A stretch of 64,000 nucleotides of DNA from Chromohalobacter moromii (GCF_023091865.1 NZ_JAHXDI010000002.1:1-64000); one strand, 5' to 3'; shown: positions 1 to 8,868, counted from the first letter of the stretch. Program-made: numbers and translations. Notes: generated from the sequence alone by a model not told the origin.

Positions 1-20
1 AGCGGGGGTTTTTTTATGTC
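1..20. other. T-rich left edge, possible terminator tail
   Basis: A G-run followed by seven T at 9-15 looks like the 3' half of a rho-independent terminator whose 5' arm lies outside the window. This is inference from a half-structure only. Confidence 0.25.
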
Positions 21-119
21 GACGCATATGCTCGTGGCTTGCGTGCTATTTGCCTGTTGCCGTCCTCTGTGCTTAAGTGTGTGCCGTACATGGAGTACGT
101 AACCATTAAGGAGAATAGT

Positions 120-320
120 ATGCTGCGTAGTGAATGGCTTCGGAAAATGGCCTTGGCATTGATCATTGGCATGACGGCAGTTGGTGTCGTGGCGTGTGAC
201 GACGAAGGTCCCGCAGAAGAGGCTGGAGAGTCTGTGGATAACGCCATGGACGATGCTGGCGATAGCATGGAAGAAGCGGGCGAAGATGTTCAAGATGCCG
301 CCGAGGACGCTCAGGACTAA
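120..320 (+). CDS. Small acidic lipoprotein, entericidin-like layout
   Basis: This 66-residue protein has a basic start, a hydrophobic segment (about residues 9-25) and a lipobox-like VGVVAC ending at Cys26, so it is probably a lipoprotein. Residue +2 after the cysteine is Asp, which in Enterobacteria favours retention in the inner membrane. The mature part is a very acidic, helix-prone repeat of GE/ED/DA units with no domain I recognise; the layout recalls entericidin-type lipoproteins, but that is resemblance only. The ATG at 120 was chosen because AAGGAG lies just upstream; a TTG at 39 would add an implausible leader before the signal peptide. It is followed by a strong hairpin terminator. 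Confidence 0.7.
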   Translation: MLRSEWLRKMALALIIGMTAVGVVACDDEGPAEEAGESVDNAMDDAGDSMEEAGEDVQDAAEDAQD

Positions 321-348
321 GGCTTAGCGCTGATCGCTTGGAATTCTT

Positions 349-376
349 AAAAGGCCGGGCAAATGCCCGGCCTTTT
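349..376. terminator. Bidirectional hairpin terminator
   Basis: A perfect 12-bp stem (AAAAGGCCGGGC with its complement) and a 4-nt AAAT loop. The stem is flanked by A on the left and T on the right, so it can serve the lipoprotein gene on + and the Tim44-like gene on -. Confidence 0.85.
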
Positions 377-428
377 GCATGCTTTCAACAGGATAATGCA
401 CCACCAGCGTGGCGCATGTTCTCTGATA

Positions 429-1247
429 TCAGACGCCGGGATTCTGCTCGATACCTTGCACATACCAAGGTGCTTCGTCACGTAAGTCGCGGATCAGGTG
501 CCAGGTCTCGTTGAACTCGGTTTGCTCGCCGTTTTCATCGAGGATGCCGTGGAAAAGAACGCTGGCTTCGGCTTGCTGTCCGATCTCCCTTATGTCTCCC
601 AACTCGGCGAAAAGACGTATAATCTCCGTGCGGTTGTTCGCGGGCTGCTGCGCGCGCTCTTCGCGTAGTAAGTTGTAAAGTGCCGGAGTGACGTATTCTT
701 GAATATGCGCTAGATCGTTGTTGTCCCAGGCGCGTTGCAAGGTCATGAAGTGCTCCTTGGCGCCGCCCAGGAAACGCTCCTTGTCGAACCACTCAGGTGT
801 CGAACCAACGCTACCTGTGGCTGTGCTGCCGGCATTGGAAAAGGGCGACGTGTCTTGGCGGTGGGAGTGACGCGCGTGGTGCTGTGGCCCACTGGCGGTT
901 GAGACGCGGCGCGCCCTCAAGAAGCGGAAGGCCAGCCAGGCGACGAGGGCGACTAGCAAAATGTCAAAAAAACGTAGGCCATCGAAGGCACCGCCGAAGA
1001 ACAAGGATGCCAACAAGCCGCCTGCAAGCAGGCCGGCGAACGGGCCCGCCCAACGCGAAAGCCCGGCACCGGGTTGACGCTGGGGCGTCGTCGCATTGTT
1101 ACGACCGATCGTCGAGGCGGAGCTATCTGCGGAGCGCGAATAACTGCCAAAACTCTTGCCACCACCGAACCGTTTCGCCTCGGCGTGATCGATGCCAAGG
1201 CCAAAGCCGAGCAAGCCGACCAAAAGCATCACGAAGATGTTGCGCAT
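429..1247 (-). CDS. Tim44-like domain membrane protein
   Basis: This 272-residue protein has a signal-like N-terminus (residues 1-24), then a Gly/Ser/Thr/Gln-rich linker. Two hydrophobic segments follow (about 67-87 and 93-110). The C-terminal domain begins near residue 155 and has the Tim44-like layout (a long helix, then a strand-rich part ending with WYVQGIEQ). Bacterial Tim44-like proteins of this layout are inner-membrane proteins of unknown function; the name comes from the mitochondrial import motor subunit. It stands alone, with about 120 bp to yaaA upstream. Confidence 0.75.
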   Translation of the reverse strand: MRNIFVMLLVGLLGFGLGIDHAEAKRFGGGKSFGSYSRSADSSASTIGRNNATTPQRQPGAGLSRWAGPFAGLLAGGLLASLFFGGAFDGLRFFDILLVALVAWLAFRFLRARRVSTASGPQHHARHSHRQDTSPFSNAGSTATGSVGSTPEWFDKERFLGGAKEHFMTLQRAWDNNDLAHIQEYVTPALYNLLREERAQQPANNRTEIIRLFAELGDIREIGQQAEASVLFHGILDENGEQTEFNETWHLIRDLRDEAPWYVQGIEQNPGV

Positions 1248-1337
1248 GCACGTTCTCCCGCAGAATGAGTAAGAGTCCGAAAGTGGATGCTCGATTCTAG
1301 CCGGGATTCAACGTTGAAGATATCTAGGCGGAGGCGG

Positions 1338-1356
1338 GGCCGGCTCAACGCCGGCC
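1338..1356 (-). terminator. Hairpin downstream of yaaA
   Basis: GGCCGGC and its complement are separated by TCAAC, directly after the yaaA stop on the minus strand. There is no clear T-tract, so termination is uncertain. Confidence 0.4.
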
Positions 1357-1366
1357 ACACAAACGC

Positions 1367-2155
1367 TTAGGAAGCGATCGTCTCACTTTCCCGGCGCGTA
1401 AAAACCCAGGTATCGCCGTCAGACAGGCTGTTGTTGAAGCGATAGCCGTCGGCGTCGAAGCGTTTCAGGTCCTCGGGATCGTCGACACGCTGGCGAATCA
1501 TCCAGGCGGCCATCAAGCCCCGAGCTTTCTTGGCATAAAAGCTGATGATCTTGAATTGACCGTTCTTCTCATCCTTGAAGACTGGCGTGATGACGCGACA
1601 CGTCAAGCGTTTGGCATCAATGACTTTGAAGTACTCGTTGGAGGCGAGGTTGACCAGCACCGGTGAACCGCTTTCTTCCACGGCTTGAGAAATATCCTGG
1701 GTGAGCCGATCTCGCCAGAAGGCATAGAGATCCTTACCTGCCGAGTTGGCCAGCTTGGTTCCCATCTCCAGACGATAAGGCTGAATCAGGTCGAGGGGGC
1801 GCAGTAGCCCGTATAGCCCCGAGAGAATGCGCAGACGTTGTTGTGCCTCTTGGTTGTCCTGCTCACTGAACGAGGGGGCGTCCAGCCCATGGTAGACATC
1901 CCCCTGGAAAGCCTGCGCTGCGGGCTTTGCATTCTCCGGTGAGAACTGTGGTGCCCATTCGGCAAACCGTGCGGCATTGAGTCCTGCCAGCTTGTCACTG
2001 ATGCCCATCAGCTCGGAAAGCCGTTGTGGGGAATAATCGCGCAGGATTTCGATTAACTCGGCGCTTTGCTCAAGATACGCCGGTTGGGTGTATGTCGCGG
2101 TCGTGGGCGGTGTCTCGAAATCCAGCGTCTTGGCCGGTGAAATGACACTTAGCAT
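1367..2155 (-). CDS. yaaA: Peroxide stress protein YaaA (DUF328/UPF0246)
   Basis: The 262-residue protein begins with [14 protein letters not shown], the family signature, and keeps the conserved internal blocks around [12 protein letters not shown] and [11 protein letters not shown] and the late KKARGLMA block. In E. coli YaaA lowers free iron during hydrogen peroxide stress and belongs to the OxyR regulon; the fold has been linked to DNA binding. Length matches the family (about 255-260). The start has GAGGA upstream. No OxyR site was identified by eye. Confidence 0.93.
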   Translation of the reverse strand: MLSVISPAKTLDFETPPTTATYTQPAYLEQSAELIEILRDYSPQRLSELMGISDKLAGLNAARFAEWAPQFSPENAKPAAQAFQGDVYHGLDAPSFSEQDNQEAQQRLRILSGLYGLLRPLDLIQPYRLEMGTKLANSAGKDLYAFWRDRLTQDISQAVEESGSPVLVNLASNEYFKVIDAKRLTCRVITPVFKDEKNGQFKIISFYAKKARGLMAAWMIRQRVDDPEDLKRFDADGYRFNNSLSDGDTWVFTRRESETIAS

Positions 2156-2229
2156 GCGCAGTCCTCGCGTTCGGAATCGAAAGGTTTATTTCCGTCAGTA
2201 TAACAAGCGCACCAGGGTGCTCCGATGAA

Positions 2230-2258
2230 GACGTGCCTATCGCGGTGATAGGCACGTC
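2230..2258 (-). terminator. Hairpin terminator of tas
   Basis: A 12-bp perfect inverted repeat (GACGTGCCTATC with its complement) and a 5-nt loop lie 8 bp past the tas stop codon on the minus strand. The T-tract is short, so termination is likely but not certain. Confidence 0.6.
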
Positions 2259-2265
2259 ATCAGCG

Positions 2266-3297
2266 TTAGGGACAGGGGTTGGGCTGTTGACGATGCACCG
2301 CCTCGATGGCCTCGAGTACGTTATTGTCCAGCGTCAGTTCTTCGCTGGCCAAGTTGGCATCGAGCTGCTCGAGCGTGGTCGCGCCAATGATGTTGCTGGT
2401 CAAGAACGAGCGTGAGTTGACGTAGGCCAAGGCCATCTGGGCAGGATCCAGGCCATGTTCGCGTGCGATCCCGACGTAGGCGCGGACCGCCTCCTCGGCA
2501 AGGTCGGACGTATAGCGCTTGAAGCGCTCGAACAGGGTCAAGCGGCCCTGGGGTGGGTGGGCGCCATCGAGGTATTTGCCGGTGAGCGCGCCGAAGGCCA
2601 AGGGCGAGTAGGCCAGAAGGCCGACGTCTTCACGATGGGCGATCTCGGCGAGCCCAACCTCGAAGCTACGATTGAGCAGGTTATAGGGGTTCTGCACGCT
2701 GGCCACGCGCGGCACACCCAGGGTGTCGGCGAGTCGCAGACTCTGCATCACGCCCCAGGGGGTTTCGTTGGACAGGCCGATGGCGCGGATCTTGCCGGCG
2801 TCGACGAGCTCCTTCAAGGCCTGGAGAGATTCGGCCAACGGCGTGGCGTTCTCGCTCTCATCATGCTGATAGCCCAGTTTGCCGAAGAAGTTGGCGTTAC
2901 GGTCGGGCCAGTGAAGCTGGTACAGGTCGATATAGTCGGTCTGCAGTCGCGTCAGGCTGTCGTCGACGGCGCGGTGCAGATGCTCCGGGGTCAAACGTGG
3001 GCCGCCGCGTACATGATCGAGGCCAGGGCCGGCGGCTTTGGTGGCGATGACCAGGTCGTCGCGTTTGCCGCGTGCCTTAAGCCAGCTCCCGATGTACGCC
3101 TCGGTGCGTCCTTGCGTTTCCGCCTTGGGCGGGACGGGGTACATTTCGGCGGTGTCGATGAAATTGATGCCCGCGGCCGTGGCGCGATCGAGTTGAGCAT
3201 GGGCATCGGCTTCGGTGTTCTGTTCGCCGAAGGTCATGGTACCTAGGCACAAGCGGCTGACATTAATGCCGGTTTGACCAAGGGGACGTGTCTGCAT
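2266..3297 (-). CDS. tas: Aldo/keto reductase, Tas family
   Basis: This 343-residue NADP(H)-dependent aldo/keto reductase is very similar to E. coli Tas along its length, including GTMTFGEQN, AEMYPVPP, SNETPWGVM and NPYNLLNRSFEVGLAE. The catalytic tetrad is visible as Asp48, Tyr53, Lys87 and His129. Tas was found in E. coli as a suppressor of a tyrosine requirement; its normal substrate is not settled. The open frame continues 45 codons upstream, but the ATG at 3297 gives the family start MQTRPLG and has GGAG upstream, so the longer form was rejected. Confidence 0.9.
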   Translation of the reverse strand: MQTRPLGQTGINVSRLCLGTMTFGEQNTEADAHAQLDRATAAGINFIDTAEMYPVPPKAETQGRTEAYIGSWLKARGKRDDLVIATKAAGPGLDHVRGGPRLTPEHLHRAVDDSLTRLQTDYIDLYQLHWPDRNANFFGKLGYQHDESENATPLAESLQALKELVDAGKIRAIGLSNETPWGVMQSLRLADTLGVPRVASVQNPYNLLNRSFEVGLAEIAHREDVGLLAYSPLAFGALTGKYLDGAHPPQGRLTLFERFKRYTSDLAEEAVRAYVGIAREHGLDPAQMALAYVNSRSFLTSNIIGATTLEQLDANLASEELTLDNNVLEAIEAVHRQQPNPCP

Positions 3298-3552
3298 CTG
3301 GGGCTCCACGCGGGTATAGAAAAAGGAATGGAAACGGCATGGTAGCGGTGCCGTGAGCGGGCGGCAAATGGGGGTTGAGTCCGTCTGAGGGTAGGCGTAT
3401 GCTTGGCGCCCCGTTGCCGGGGACAAGGGCACTAAGCGGTATTTCAGGCAACGGTGACAGTGAGTTTATCCGGGGTGTTGGCGCGTGCAGGGAGAGCCCG
3501 AGCCGACGCAATCGTTTACGTACCTTTCTTGGTTACGACGACTTCAGGGTCG

Positions 3553-4068
3553 ATGGTTATGCAACAGGTATCCTCTCTGCGGATTCGGCTCGAATACCGT
3601 CTCGCAGCCCAACTGTTACATGCCCGCTGGATGACACGCTCTCCCGGCAAGCATCGTTTGACGATGCGACTTCTTCAGCGCTGTGCCGAAGCCGGCCACA
3701 CCGCCGCGCTTTCGTTCTATGGCCATATGCTGTTTCATCGTGGTAACTCGCCGCAAGATAAGGCCAAGGGCGCGCGCTATGTCTTTCAGGCCGCCTACGC
3801 GGGCGATGTGCATGCGCAGTACCAGGCGGGCCGCATTTACGAGTTCGGCTGTGCGCAGTACGCCCGCCGCGAAGAAAAGGCGGTCACATGGTATGCCCGT
3901 GCCGCCGAAGCTGGCCATGGCCTGGCCGCCGAGCGTATGGCCGAAGCCTACCGTCATGCCCACCTGGGGCTTCCCGTCGATTCCCGGCGTGCCACACAAT
4001 GGGCGGCACTTGCCGAACGCGCGCAACGTAGCGAAGCTGGCGAGTCGATCGCGTCACTGACGCACTGA
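3553..4068 (+). CDS. Sel1-like repeat protein
   Basis: The product (about 171 residues) carries Sel1-type repeats of about 36 residues. Clear units are GHTAALSFYGHMLF, GDVHAQYQAGRIYEFG and GHGLAAERMAEAYRHA. Such alpha-alpha solenoids mediate protein-protein contacts; no substrate can be inferred. There is no signal peptide if the ATG at 3553 (or 3559) is used. The frame opens at 3454, but the upstream part looks non-coding in character. The start is uncertain because only a weak AGGG precedes 3553. Confidence 0.75.
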   Translation: MVMQQVSSLRIRLEYRLAAQLLHARWMTRSPGKHRLTMRLLQRCAEAGHTAALSFYGHMLFHRGNSPQDKAKGARYVFQAAYAGDVHAQYQAGRIYEFGCAQYARREEKAVTWYARAAEAGHGLAAERMAEAYRHAHLGLPVDSRRATQWAALAERAQRSEAGESIASLTH

Positions 4069-4128
4069 GACGCACTGCGAGTAGTGCCGTTGGGGCTCGC
4101 ATCGTGCTCCCCGTTCACGTAGTCTGAT

Positions 4129-4163
4129 TGGCGTGGCCCCGATGGACATCGTGGGCCACGCCA
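4129..4163 (+). terminator. Hairpin terminator of the Sel1 gene
   Basis: An 11-bp perfect inverted repeat (TGGCGTGGCCC with its complement) has a 13-nt loop and lies 60 bp after the stop. There is no T-tract. Confidence 0.45.
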
Positions 4164-4199
4164 CGTTCGTGATATCGCTTTGAAGAGGAATGCTGCCAC

Positions 4200-4697
4200 G
4201 TGTTGCCGATACTGCTCGATATCGAAGCGTCCGGTTTCGGGCGTGGCAGCTATCCGATAGAGGTGGGCATCGCGCGGGCCGATGGCAGTACCTGTGCCTT
4301 CCTTATCCAACCGTTGGAAGAGTGGACCCACTGGGACCCCAAGGCCGAGCTTTTGCATGGCATTTCGCGTGGCCGGCTGCACCGCGAGGGCTATCCCGTC
4401 ATAGAAGTCGCGCGCTGGCTCAACGATGAGCTAGCGGCTGACGGCATCGCCTATAGCGATAGCTGGGGATACGACAATACCTGGCTGTCGCTATTGTTCC
4501 ACCACGCGGGCATGCTGCCGCGCTTTCGCCTAGAGGCCTTGCGTCGTTTGTTGGATGAATCGCAACTCGAACGGTGGGGAGCGATGAAAGAGGTCATCAT
4601 CCGCGAGCGAGGCATTCAGCGTCACCGAGCCGGTGATGATGCACGTCTATTACAGCTGACCTATCAGCGTACGCGTGATGCTGCAGGGCTCGCCTAG
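4200..4697 (+). CDS. DEDD-type 3'-5' exonuclease domain protein
   Basis: This 165-residue protein starts LLDIEASGFG with a following IEVGIA block, matching the Exo I acidic pair (Asp, Glu) of DnaQ-like nucleases. SWGYDNTW resembles the Exo II region with its Asp. The C-terminal HRAGDDARLL fits Exo III (His...Asp), as in DEDDh enzymes. It is therefore probably a small RNase/DNase of the RNase T or oligoribonuclease kind; the substrate cannot be assigned. The start is GTG at 4200, with GAAGAGGAA about 9 nt upstream; TTG at 4203 is possible. Confidence 0.72.
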   Translation: MLPILLDIEASGFGRGSYPIEVGIARADGSTCAFLIQPLEEWTHWDPKAELLHGISRGRLHREGYPVIEVARWLNDELAADGIAYSDSWGYDNTWLSLLFHHAGMLPRFRLEALRRLLDESQLERWGAMKEVIIRERGIQRHRAGDDARLLQLTYQRTRDAAGLA

Positions 4698-4789
4698 GCA
4701 TTTTAAAGCCCTCTAGACCGCTTTCCAGTCCCCCCCACCGTGTAGTAGCTTTAGATCGTTCGCCCCCCTTGAGGCGTCGCGGCATGCGC

Positions 4790-5350
4790 TCATGAGGTCG
4801 TCGGTGGAGCGTGTTGCGCTGCCATCAAGTGGTCGAGCAAGTGATCGGGGTCAGCGGCGGCGACGAGTCTCGCGCGTGTCTCGGGATTGAGAAAGCCTTG
4901 CGCGACGGTGTGATCCAAGAATTCCAATAATGGGCGATAGAAGCCGCTGACGTCGAGTACGCCGATGGGCTTGTCGTGAAGCCCCAGATATTGCCAGGTC
5001 CACGTCTCGAATAACTCTTCCAAGGTGCCGATGCCGCCGGGCAGGGCGATGAAGGCATCGGCGTGCTCGGCCATGGCCGCCTTGCGGGCATGCATGTCGT
5101 CGACACGCAGCAGATGCGTCAGCCCCTCGTGCGCCATTTCGCGCTCGACCAGGTGATGGGGAATGACGCCGATGACCTCGCCGCCCTCATGGAGTGCGGC
5201 ATCGGCCACGGCCCCCATCAGGCCGACGCGGGCACCACCGTAGACCAGTCCCCAGCCGCGTTGCGCGATGCACCGACCCAGCGTCTCGGCGGCGTGACGA
5301 AAGCCGGCATCGCGTCCTTCACGCGATCCCATATAAATACAGATGCGCAC
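4790..5350 (-). CDS. LOG family protein (TIGR00730)
   Basis: This 186-residue protein has the Rossmann-like fold of the LOG/lysine-decarboxylase-like family, with GGARVGLMG (38-46) and the signature PGGIGTLEE (104-112). Characterised members hydrolyse nucleoside 5'-monophosphates to base and ribose phosphate (cytokinin riboside 5'-monophosphate phosphoribohydrolase); older lysine decarboxylase names are misleading. The start is GTG, preceded by AAGGGGG. It stands alone, separated from the DUF501 gene by about 80 bp. Confidence 0.88.
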   Translation of the reverse strand: MRICIYMGSREGRDAGFRHAAETLGRCIAQRGWGLVYGGARVGLMGAVADAALHEGGEVIGVIPHHLVEREMAHEGLTHLLRVDDMHARKAAMAEHADAFIALPGGIGTLEELFETWTWQYLGLHDKPIGVLDVSGFYRPLLEFLDHTVAQGFLNPETRARLVAAADPDHLLDHLMAAQHAPPTTS

Positions 5351-5427
5351 GATTCCCCCTTATCAGATCGATAGACTTGTCTCGACATCCGTGCCTTGCG
5401 CGATGATCGGCCAAGTGCCACAGAATG

Positions 5428-5949
5428 CTAGCGCAGACAGGCGAGCACATCGTACTCGGCATCCATCCAGCGGCCGATGGCATTGTCGCCGCATAGATGA
5501 TGCGCATATTGCATATGCAGACAGCGCACCTGATCCCAGTTGGCGATGCCGCCGATGCCACGCCGTGTGAAGAGGTCGCGATAGCCTTGGCGGTCGACGA
5601 TGTCGCGTTCCGCGTCACTCATGGTCTGCCAGCGCTGAGCCACGTAATCCTCATGGCTACGCCGGTACGCAGCCATGAAGTCGGCCTCTTCCTGAAGGCG
5701 TGACTCGAGGGACTTGATAACGCCTTGGGCCTCGATGCGCGAGATGGCGACTTTCAAGTGGTCGGAGCATAGCCAGAAATGCGTCGGGAACGGTTTGTCG
5801 TCGACGATGGCATGCATGCGCAGCACCAGCGGGGTTCCGTCTTGCGTGGCTGCAGCCACGGTTTGGATACCACGCGGCGCGCGGCCCAGTTGTTGAGTAA
5901 TGAGGGCCAGTTGGCGCTCATCGGGCGCCTTTTCAGGACGAATCACCAT
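5428..5949 (-). CDS. DUF501 domain protein
   Basis: This 173-residue protein has the conserved features of DUF501: QQLGRAPRG near the start, KPFPTHFWLC in the middle, RIEAQG, YRRSHEDY, and a C-terminal VRCLHMQYAHHL with His/Cys that could bind metal or be catalytic. The family is of unknown function; in Actinobacteria members lie near ppx/enolase genes. The ATG at 5949 gives the family-like start and overlaps the preceding small gene by 17 bp, which suggests one operon. The longer frame to 6105 would run through that gene and is rejected. Confidence 0.8.
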   Translation of the reverse strand: MVIRPEKAPDERQLALITQQLGRAPRGIQTVAAATQDGTPLVLRMHAIVDDKPFPTHFWLCSDHLKVAISRIEAQGVIKSLESRLQEEADFMAAYRRSHEDYVAQRWQTMSDAERDIVDRQGYRDLFTRRGIGGIANWDQVRCLHMQYAHHLCGDNAIGRWMDAEYDVLACLR

Positions 5950-6247
5950 CGCGGGGGTCCAGTACGAATTTCGGCGAGTGGGCCACGGCCCGGAAGAATG
6001 CCGTATTGAGCTGCGCGGGCGTCGGCACGTAGTGCCATTCACGCTCGCAGTAGTCGCGTGCTCGTGCGAGTAAGGCGTCATACAGGCGATTGAAAGGAGC
6101 ATCATAATCGTAGGGGTCAGCGCCGGGCAACCGCAGGTGAGGATAGTCGGCGAAGCGTGCCACGAAGAAGCGCTCCAGCGCCTTCTCTACCCTACGGTGT
6201 CGGGGCTTGTCGTCAGGCGTGAGCCATAGATCGTAACGAATCGCCAT
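5933..6247 (-). CDS. Conserved-looking hypothetical protein, 104 aa
   Basis: I do not recognise this protein. It is soluble, rich in Arg/Asp/Tyr, and mostly helix-prone, with an internal LRLPGADPYDYDAPFNRLYDAL stretch. A strong GGGGAGG lies 6 nt upstream of the ATG. Its 3' end overlaps the DUF501 start by 17 bp, so the two are probably translated together. Reading it as a real gene rests on the ribosome site and the overlap. Confidence 0.65.
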   Translation of the reverse strand: MAIRYDLWLTPDDKPRHRRVEKALERFFVARFADYPHLRLPGADPYDYDAPFNRLYDALLARARDYCEREWHYVPTPAQLNTAFFRAVAHSPKFVLDPRDGDSS

Positions 6248-6275
6248 GCGAGCCTCCCCACCTATCGAAGGTGCT

Positions 6276-6746
6276 TCATTCCCGCGCCAGCGGGGCCGTG
6301 GTCGCCTCGAGCAGCGCGATCAATGCCGAGGGCGCCAGGCTTATTTCCAGGCCGCGCCGACCGCCACTGACGTGGATCGACGATAAGGCAAGGACGCTGT
6401 CATCCACGACGGTGGGCAGTCGCTTGCGCTGCCCTAGTGGGCTGATGCCGCCCACGACATAGCCCGTGGTGCGTTCGGCCAGGGCGGGGTCGGCCATCCT
6501 GGCCTTGCGTGCACCGACGGCCTTGGCAAGTCCTTTGAGATCGAGCGTGGCCATGACGGGCACCAGGGCGACGACGAGACGCCCATCATCGAGTTGCGCG
6601 AGCAAGGTCTTGAACACGCTATCCGGCGCCAGCCCCAGCGCCTTTACGGCTTCCTCGCCGTAGGCGGCGACCTTGGGATCATGCGTGTATTGCAGCACCT
6701 CGTGCGGGATGGCCTCGCGCTTCAGAAGTCGAATGGCAGGCGTCAT
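6276..6746 (-). CDS. ybaK: Cys-tRNA(Pro)/Cys-tRNA deacylase YbaK/EbsC
   Basis: This 156-residue protein is a single YbaK/aminoacyl-tRNA editing domain. It starts TPAIRLLKREAIPHEV, has DSVFKTLLAQ and LVVALVPVMATLDLK with the conserved lysine region, and ends with the GGRRGLEISLAPSALI block. It hydrolyses Cys-tRNA(Pro) that prolyl-tRNA synthetase makes by mistake. Its ATG overlaps the stop of the upstream thioesterase gene (ATGA, 4 bp), so the two are translationally coupled. Confidence 0.93.
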   Translation of the reverse strand: MTPAIRLLKREAIPHEVLQYTHDPKVAAYGEEAVKALGLAPDSVFKTLLAQLDDGRLVVALVPVMATLDLKGLAKAVGARKARMADPALAERTTGYVVGGISPLGQRKRLPTVVDDSVLALSSIHVSGGRRGLEISLAPSALIALLEATTAPLARE

Positions 6747-7177
6747 GCGGGGGCGGGCTCCTCGTCGATCAGGTGCGCGGCGAGTGCCTCACGAAGGTTG
6801 CCGGTCAACGCTACCGCCGAGCCCTCGGTGTGATCGTAATGCACCAGCACCACATGGCCTCGAGCGCCCAGGCGACCTGCCTGCCAGGCCTCCTGGGCCA
6901 CGGTGAAGGAGCTGTTGCCCAGCCGCGAAATCCAGGTGCGAATCTCGACATCCTGCCCATAGAACAGCTCGGCGCGGAACTCTACGTCCAGTTTGGCCAT
7001 GATTAACGGCCACTTACGGGGATCAAGATCGGGCACGAACAGACGAAAAAGATCGTTGCGTGCCAGCTCGAACCAGGCCGGCAAGCGCGTGTTGTTGATG
7101 TGCCCGAGGGCATCGGTGTCGTAGAAAGCCGGCTCCACGCGGCGTGTGAACATGTCGTTTCCCAGGGTCGTCGCCAT
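6743..7177 (-). CDS. Acyl-CoA thioesterase, 4-hydroxybenzoyl-CoA thioesterase (hotdog) family
   Basis: This 144-residue protein is a single hotdog domain with the YbgC/FadM-type active-site segment YDTDALGHINNTRLPAWFE, in which Asp and His are the family's catalytic/ligand residues. Members cleave acyl-CoA thioesters; chain length cannot be predicted. Two starts are possible: ATG at 7177 and ATG at 7153 (MFTRRVEP), neither with a strong ribosome site. It is coupled to ybaK by a 4-bp overlap. Confidence 0.85.
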   Translation of the reverse strand: MATTLGNDMFTRRVEPAFYDTDALGHINNTRLPAWFELARNDLFRLFVPDLDPRKWPLIMAKLDVEFRAELFYGQDVEIRTWISRLGNSSFTVAQEAWQAGRLGARGHVVLVHYDHTEGSAVALTGNLREALAAHLIDEEPAPA

Positions 7178-7247
7178 CGAAAAAGGTGCTTTGCAAGCTA
7201 ATTAGCATCGGCCGCCGGTGGCATGCGGTCAAGTCCGCTCTTCGTCC

Positions 7248-7673
7248 TCAGACAAGGCGCAAGGCGTCCTGGTCGACCCAGGCAGCATCCAGGGCCTTGG
7301 CAAGCGGTTCGCGTAAGTGACTCGGCAGGGCCTCGTGAGCGGCGTCGAGGGACTGAAAATCGCGGTTGCGCAGCCAGCAGTAGGCCCAGGCACAGGCTTC
7401 CTCCTCGTCGTCAGGCGTTGGGCGTGCCGGCATCTGGATTAACAGAAAGACGGCGGTACGTGCCGCCCACAGAGGCGGTTGGCAGTCGCTGCTCCATTCA
7501 CGCAGACAGCGCCCATCGGGTTCGACTTGCGGTTCGCCGAGCCCGGCCAGGCGCGAGGTGTCGGCGAGAATCATCGCCAGACGATCGGGGGCGGCCTGGC
7601 CCAGCATCAGCCAGCGTCTCACCAGACGTGGCGTGCCTCGCATGGCCTTGGCATAGAACGAGGTTTCAGGCAT
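7248..7673 (-). CDS. Hypothetical protein, 141 aa
   Basis: No family recognised. The protein is helical, Trp- and Ala-rich, with ARPTPDDEEEACAWAYCWL near the C-terminal half, and has no signal peptide or membrane segment. The ATG at 7673 has CGGAAGA about 10 nt upstream. The longer frame (to 7730) would run into the divergent patB gene. The divergent arrangement with patB leaves almost no intergenic space, so their control regions must overlap coding DNA or lie inside the leaders. Confidence 0.6.
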   Translation of the reverse strand: MPETSFYAKAMRGTPRLVRRWLMLGQAAPDRLAMILADTSRLAGLGEPQVEPDGRCLREWSSDCQPPLWAARTAVFLLIQMPARPTPDDEEEACAWAYCWLRNRDFQSLDAAHEALPSHLREPLAKALDAAWVDQDALRLV

Positions 7674-7710
7674 GTTCGAGAGTCTTCCGTTCGAGTCGAT
7701 GAGTCTTAGC

Positions 7711-8868
7711 ATGCCATACGATTTTGCCACGCCGTTGGATCGGCGACAGTATCCTTCACAGAAATGGCAGCGTTATGCTGACGATGTCCTGCCGCTATGG
7801 GTCGCGGACATGGATTTCGTATCGCCCCCGGCGATCGTCTCGGCGCTCGAGGAACGCGTGTCCCATGGGGTCTTCGGTTATGGCAGATTGACCGATACGC
7901 TTCGCGAGACGCTCTGCGCGTGGAGCGCCGAGCATTACGGCTGGTCGATCGAACCTGACTGGCAGGTATGGATCCCCGGCGTGGTTCCGGCGCTACATCT
8001 GGCCGCCCAGACTTTCTGCAGTCCTGGCCAGGCGGTGCTGACAGCGACGCCGATCTATCCGCCTTTTCTACGTGTAGCCGAACGCAGCGGCCGCATCGCC
8101 GAGCGCGTGATGCTGGCCGAGCCCGAGGCGCCGGGCGCGCCTTGGCGTCTCGATCTCGAAGCGCTGGAAGCCTCGATCACGCCGCAGACACGCCTGCTGC
8201 TATGGTGCCATCCGCACAATCCCACGGGACGCGTCTGGGACGAGCACGAACTACATACCCTGGGCGAGATTGCCGAGCGCCACGACCTGTTGATCGTCTC
8301 CGACGAGCTGCATTGCGATCTGATACTCGACACGACGCGCCAGCATCGTCCGTTGGCGTCTTTATCGCCGGCCCTGGCCCAACGCACGATCACCCTCTGG
8401 GCGCCTTCCAAGACCTTCAATATCGCTGGGCTGTCGAGCGCCTGCGCGGTGATTCCCGACCCCGAGCTACGGCGGCGTTTTCGCGAGGCGGCAGCGGGGT
8501 TACTTCCCGAGGTCAACATCCTGGGATTGACCGCCTCTCAGGCGGCGTATGCTCACGGCGAAGCCTGGCGCCGTGAATTGCTGGCGACGCTTAACACCAA
8601 TCTGCAGAGGTTGCGCGATCATGTAAACCGGTGGCCTGGCGTCACGATGGCGTCGCCCGAGGCGACTTATCTGGCGTGGCTCGACATGCGCGAGGCGGGG
8701 CTTGGCGCCTCGCCACAGCAAACCCTGCTGGACTCGACGCGCGTCGCCTTGTCAGATGGCGCCGATTTCGGGTGCCCCGGCTTCGTGCGGCTTAACTTCG
8801 GCACGCCCACTTATCTGCTCGAAGAAGCGTTGGAACGACTCGACGCACGGCTTTGTTTTTCCGAATAG
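7711..8868 (+). CDS. patB: PatB/MalY-type aminotransferase, putative cystathionine beta-lyase
   Basis: This 385-residue PLP enzyme of fold type I, class I/II has the MalY/PatB start (DFATPLDRR, then LPLWVADMDF). PLP-binding residues are visible as Asn170 in HNPTG, Asp198 in SDELHCD and the Schiff-base Lys234 in APSKTFNIAG. Family members cleave C-S bonds of cystathionine or cysteine conjugates, and E. coli MalY also represses the maltose regulon. The ATG at 7711 gives the usual family N-terminus. ATG codons at 7672 and 7699 in frame are alternatives, so the exact start is uncertain. Confidence 0.87.
   Translation: MPYDFATPLDRRQYPSQKWQRYADDVLPLWVADMDFVSPPAIVSALEERVSHGVFGYGRLTDTLRETLCAWSAEHYGWSIEPDWQVWIPGVVPALHLAAQTFCSPGQAVLTATPIYPPFLRVAERSGRIAERVMLAEPEAPGAPWRLDLEALEASITPQTRLLLWCHPHNPTGRVWDEHELHTLGEIAERHDLLIVSDELHCDLILDTTRQHRPLASLSPALAQRTITLWAPSKTFNIAGLSSACAVIPDPELRRRFREAAAGLLPEVNILGLTASQAAYAHGEAWRRELLATLNTNLQRLRDHVNRWPGVTMASPEATYLAWLDMREAGLGASPQQTLLDSTRVALSDGADFGCPGFVRLNFGTPTYLLEEALERLDARLCFSE

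Noticed and set aside
39-119. A longer start (TTG at 39) for the lipoprotein
   Set aside because: It would put 27 residues before the signal peptide; the ATG at 120 has AAGGAG.
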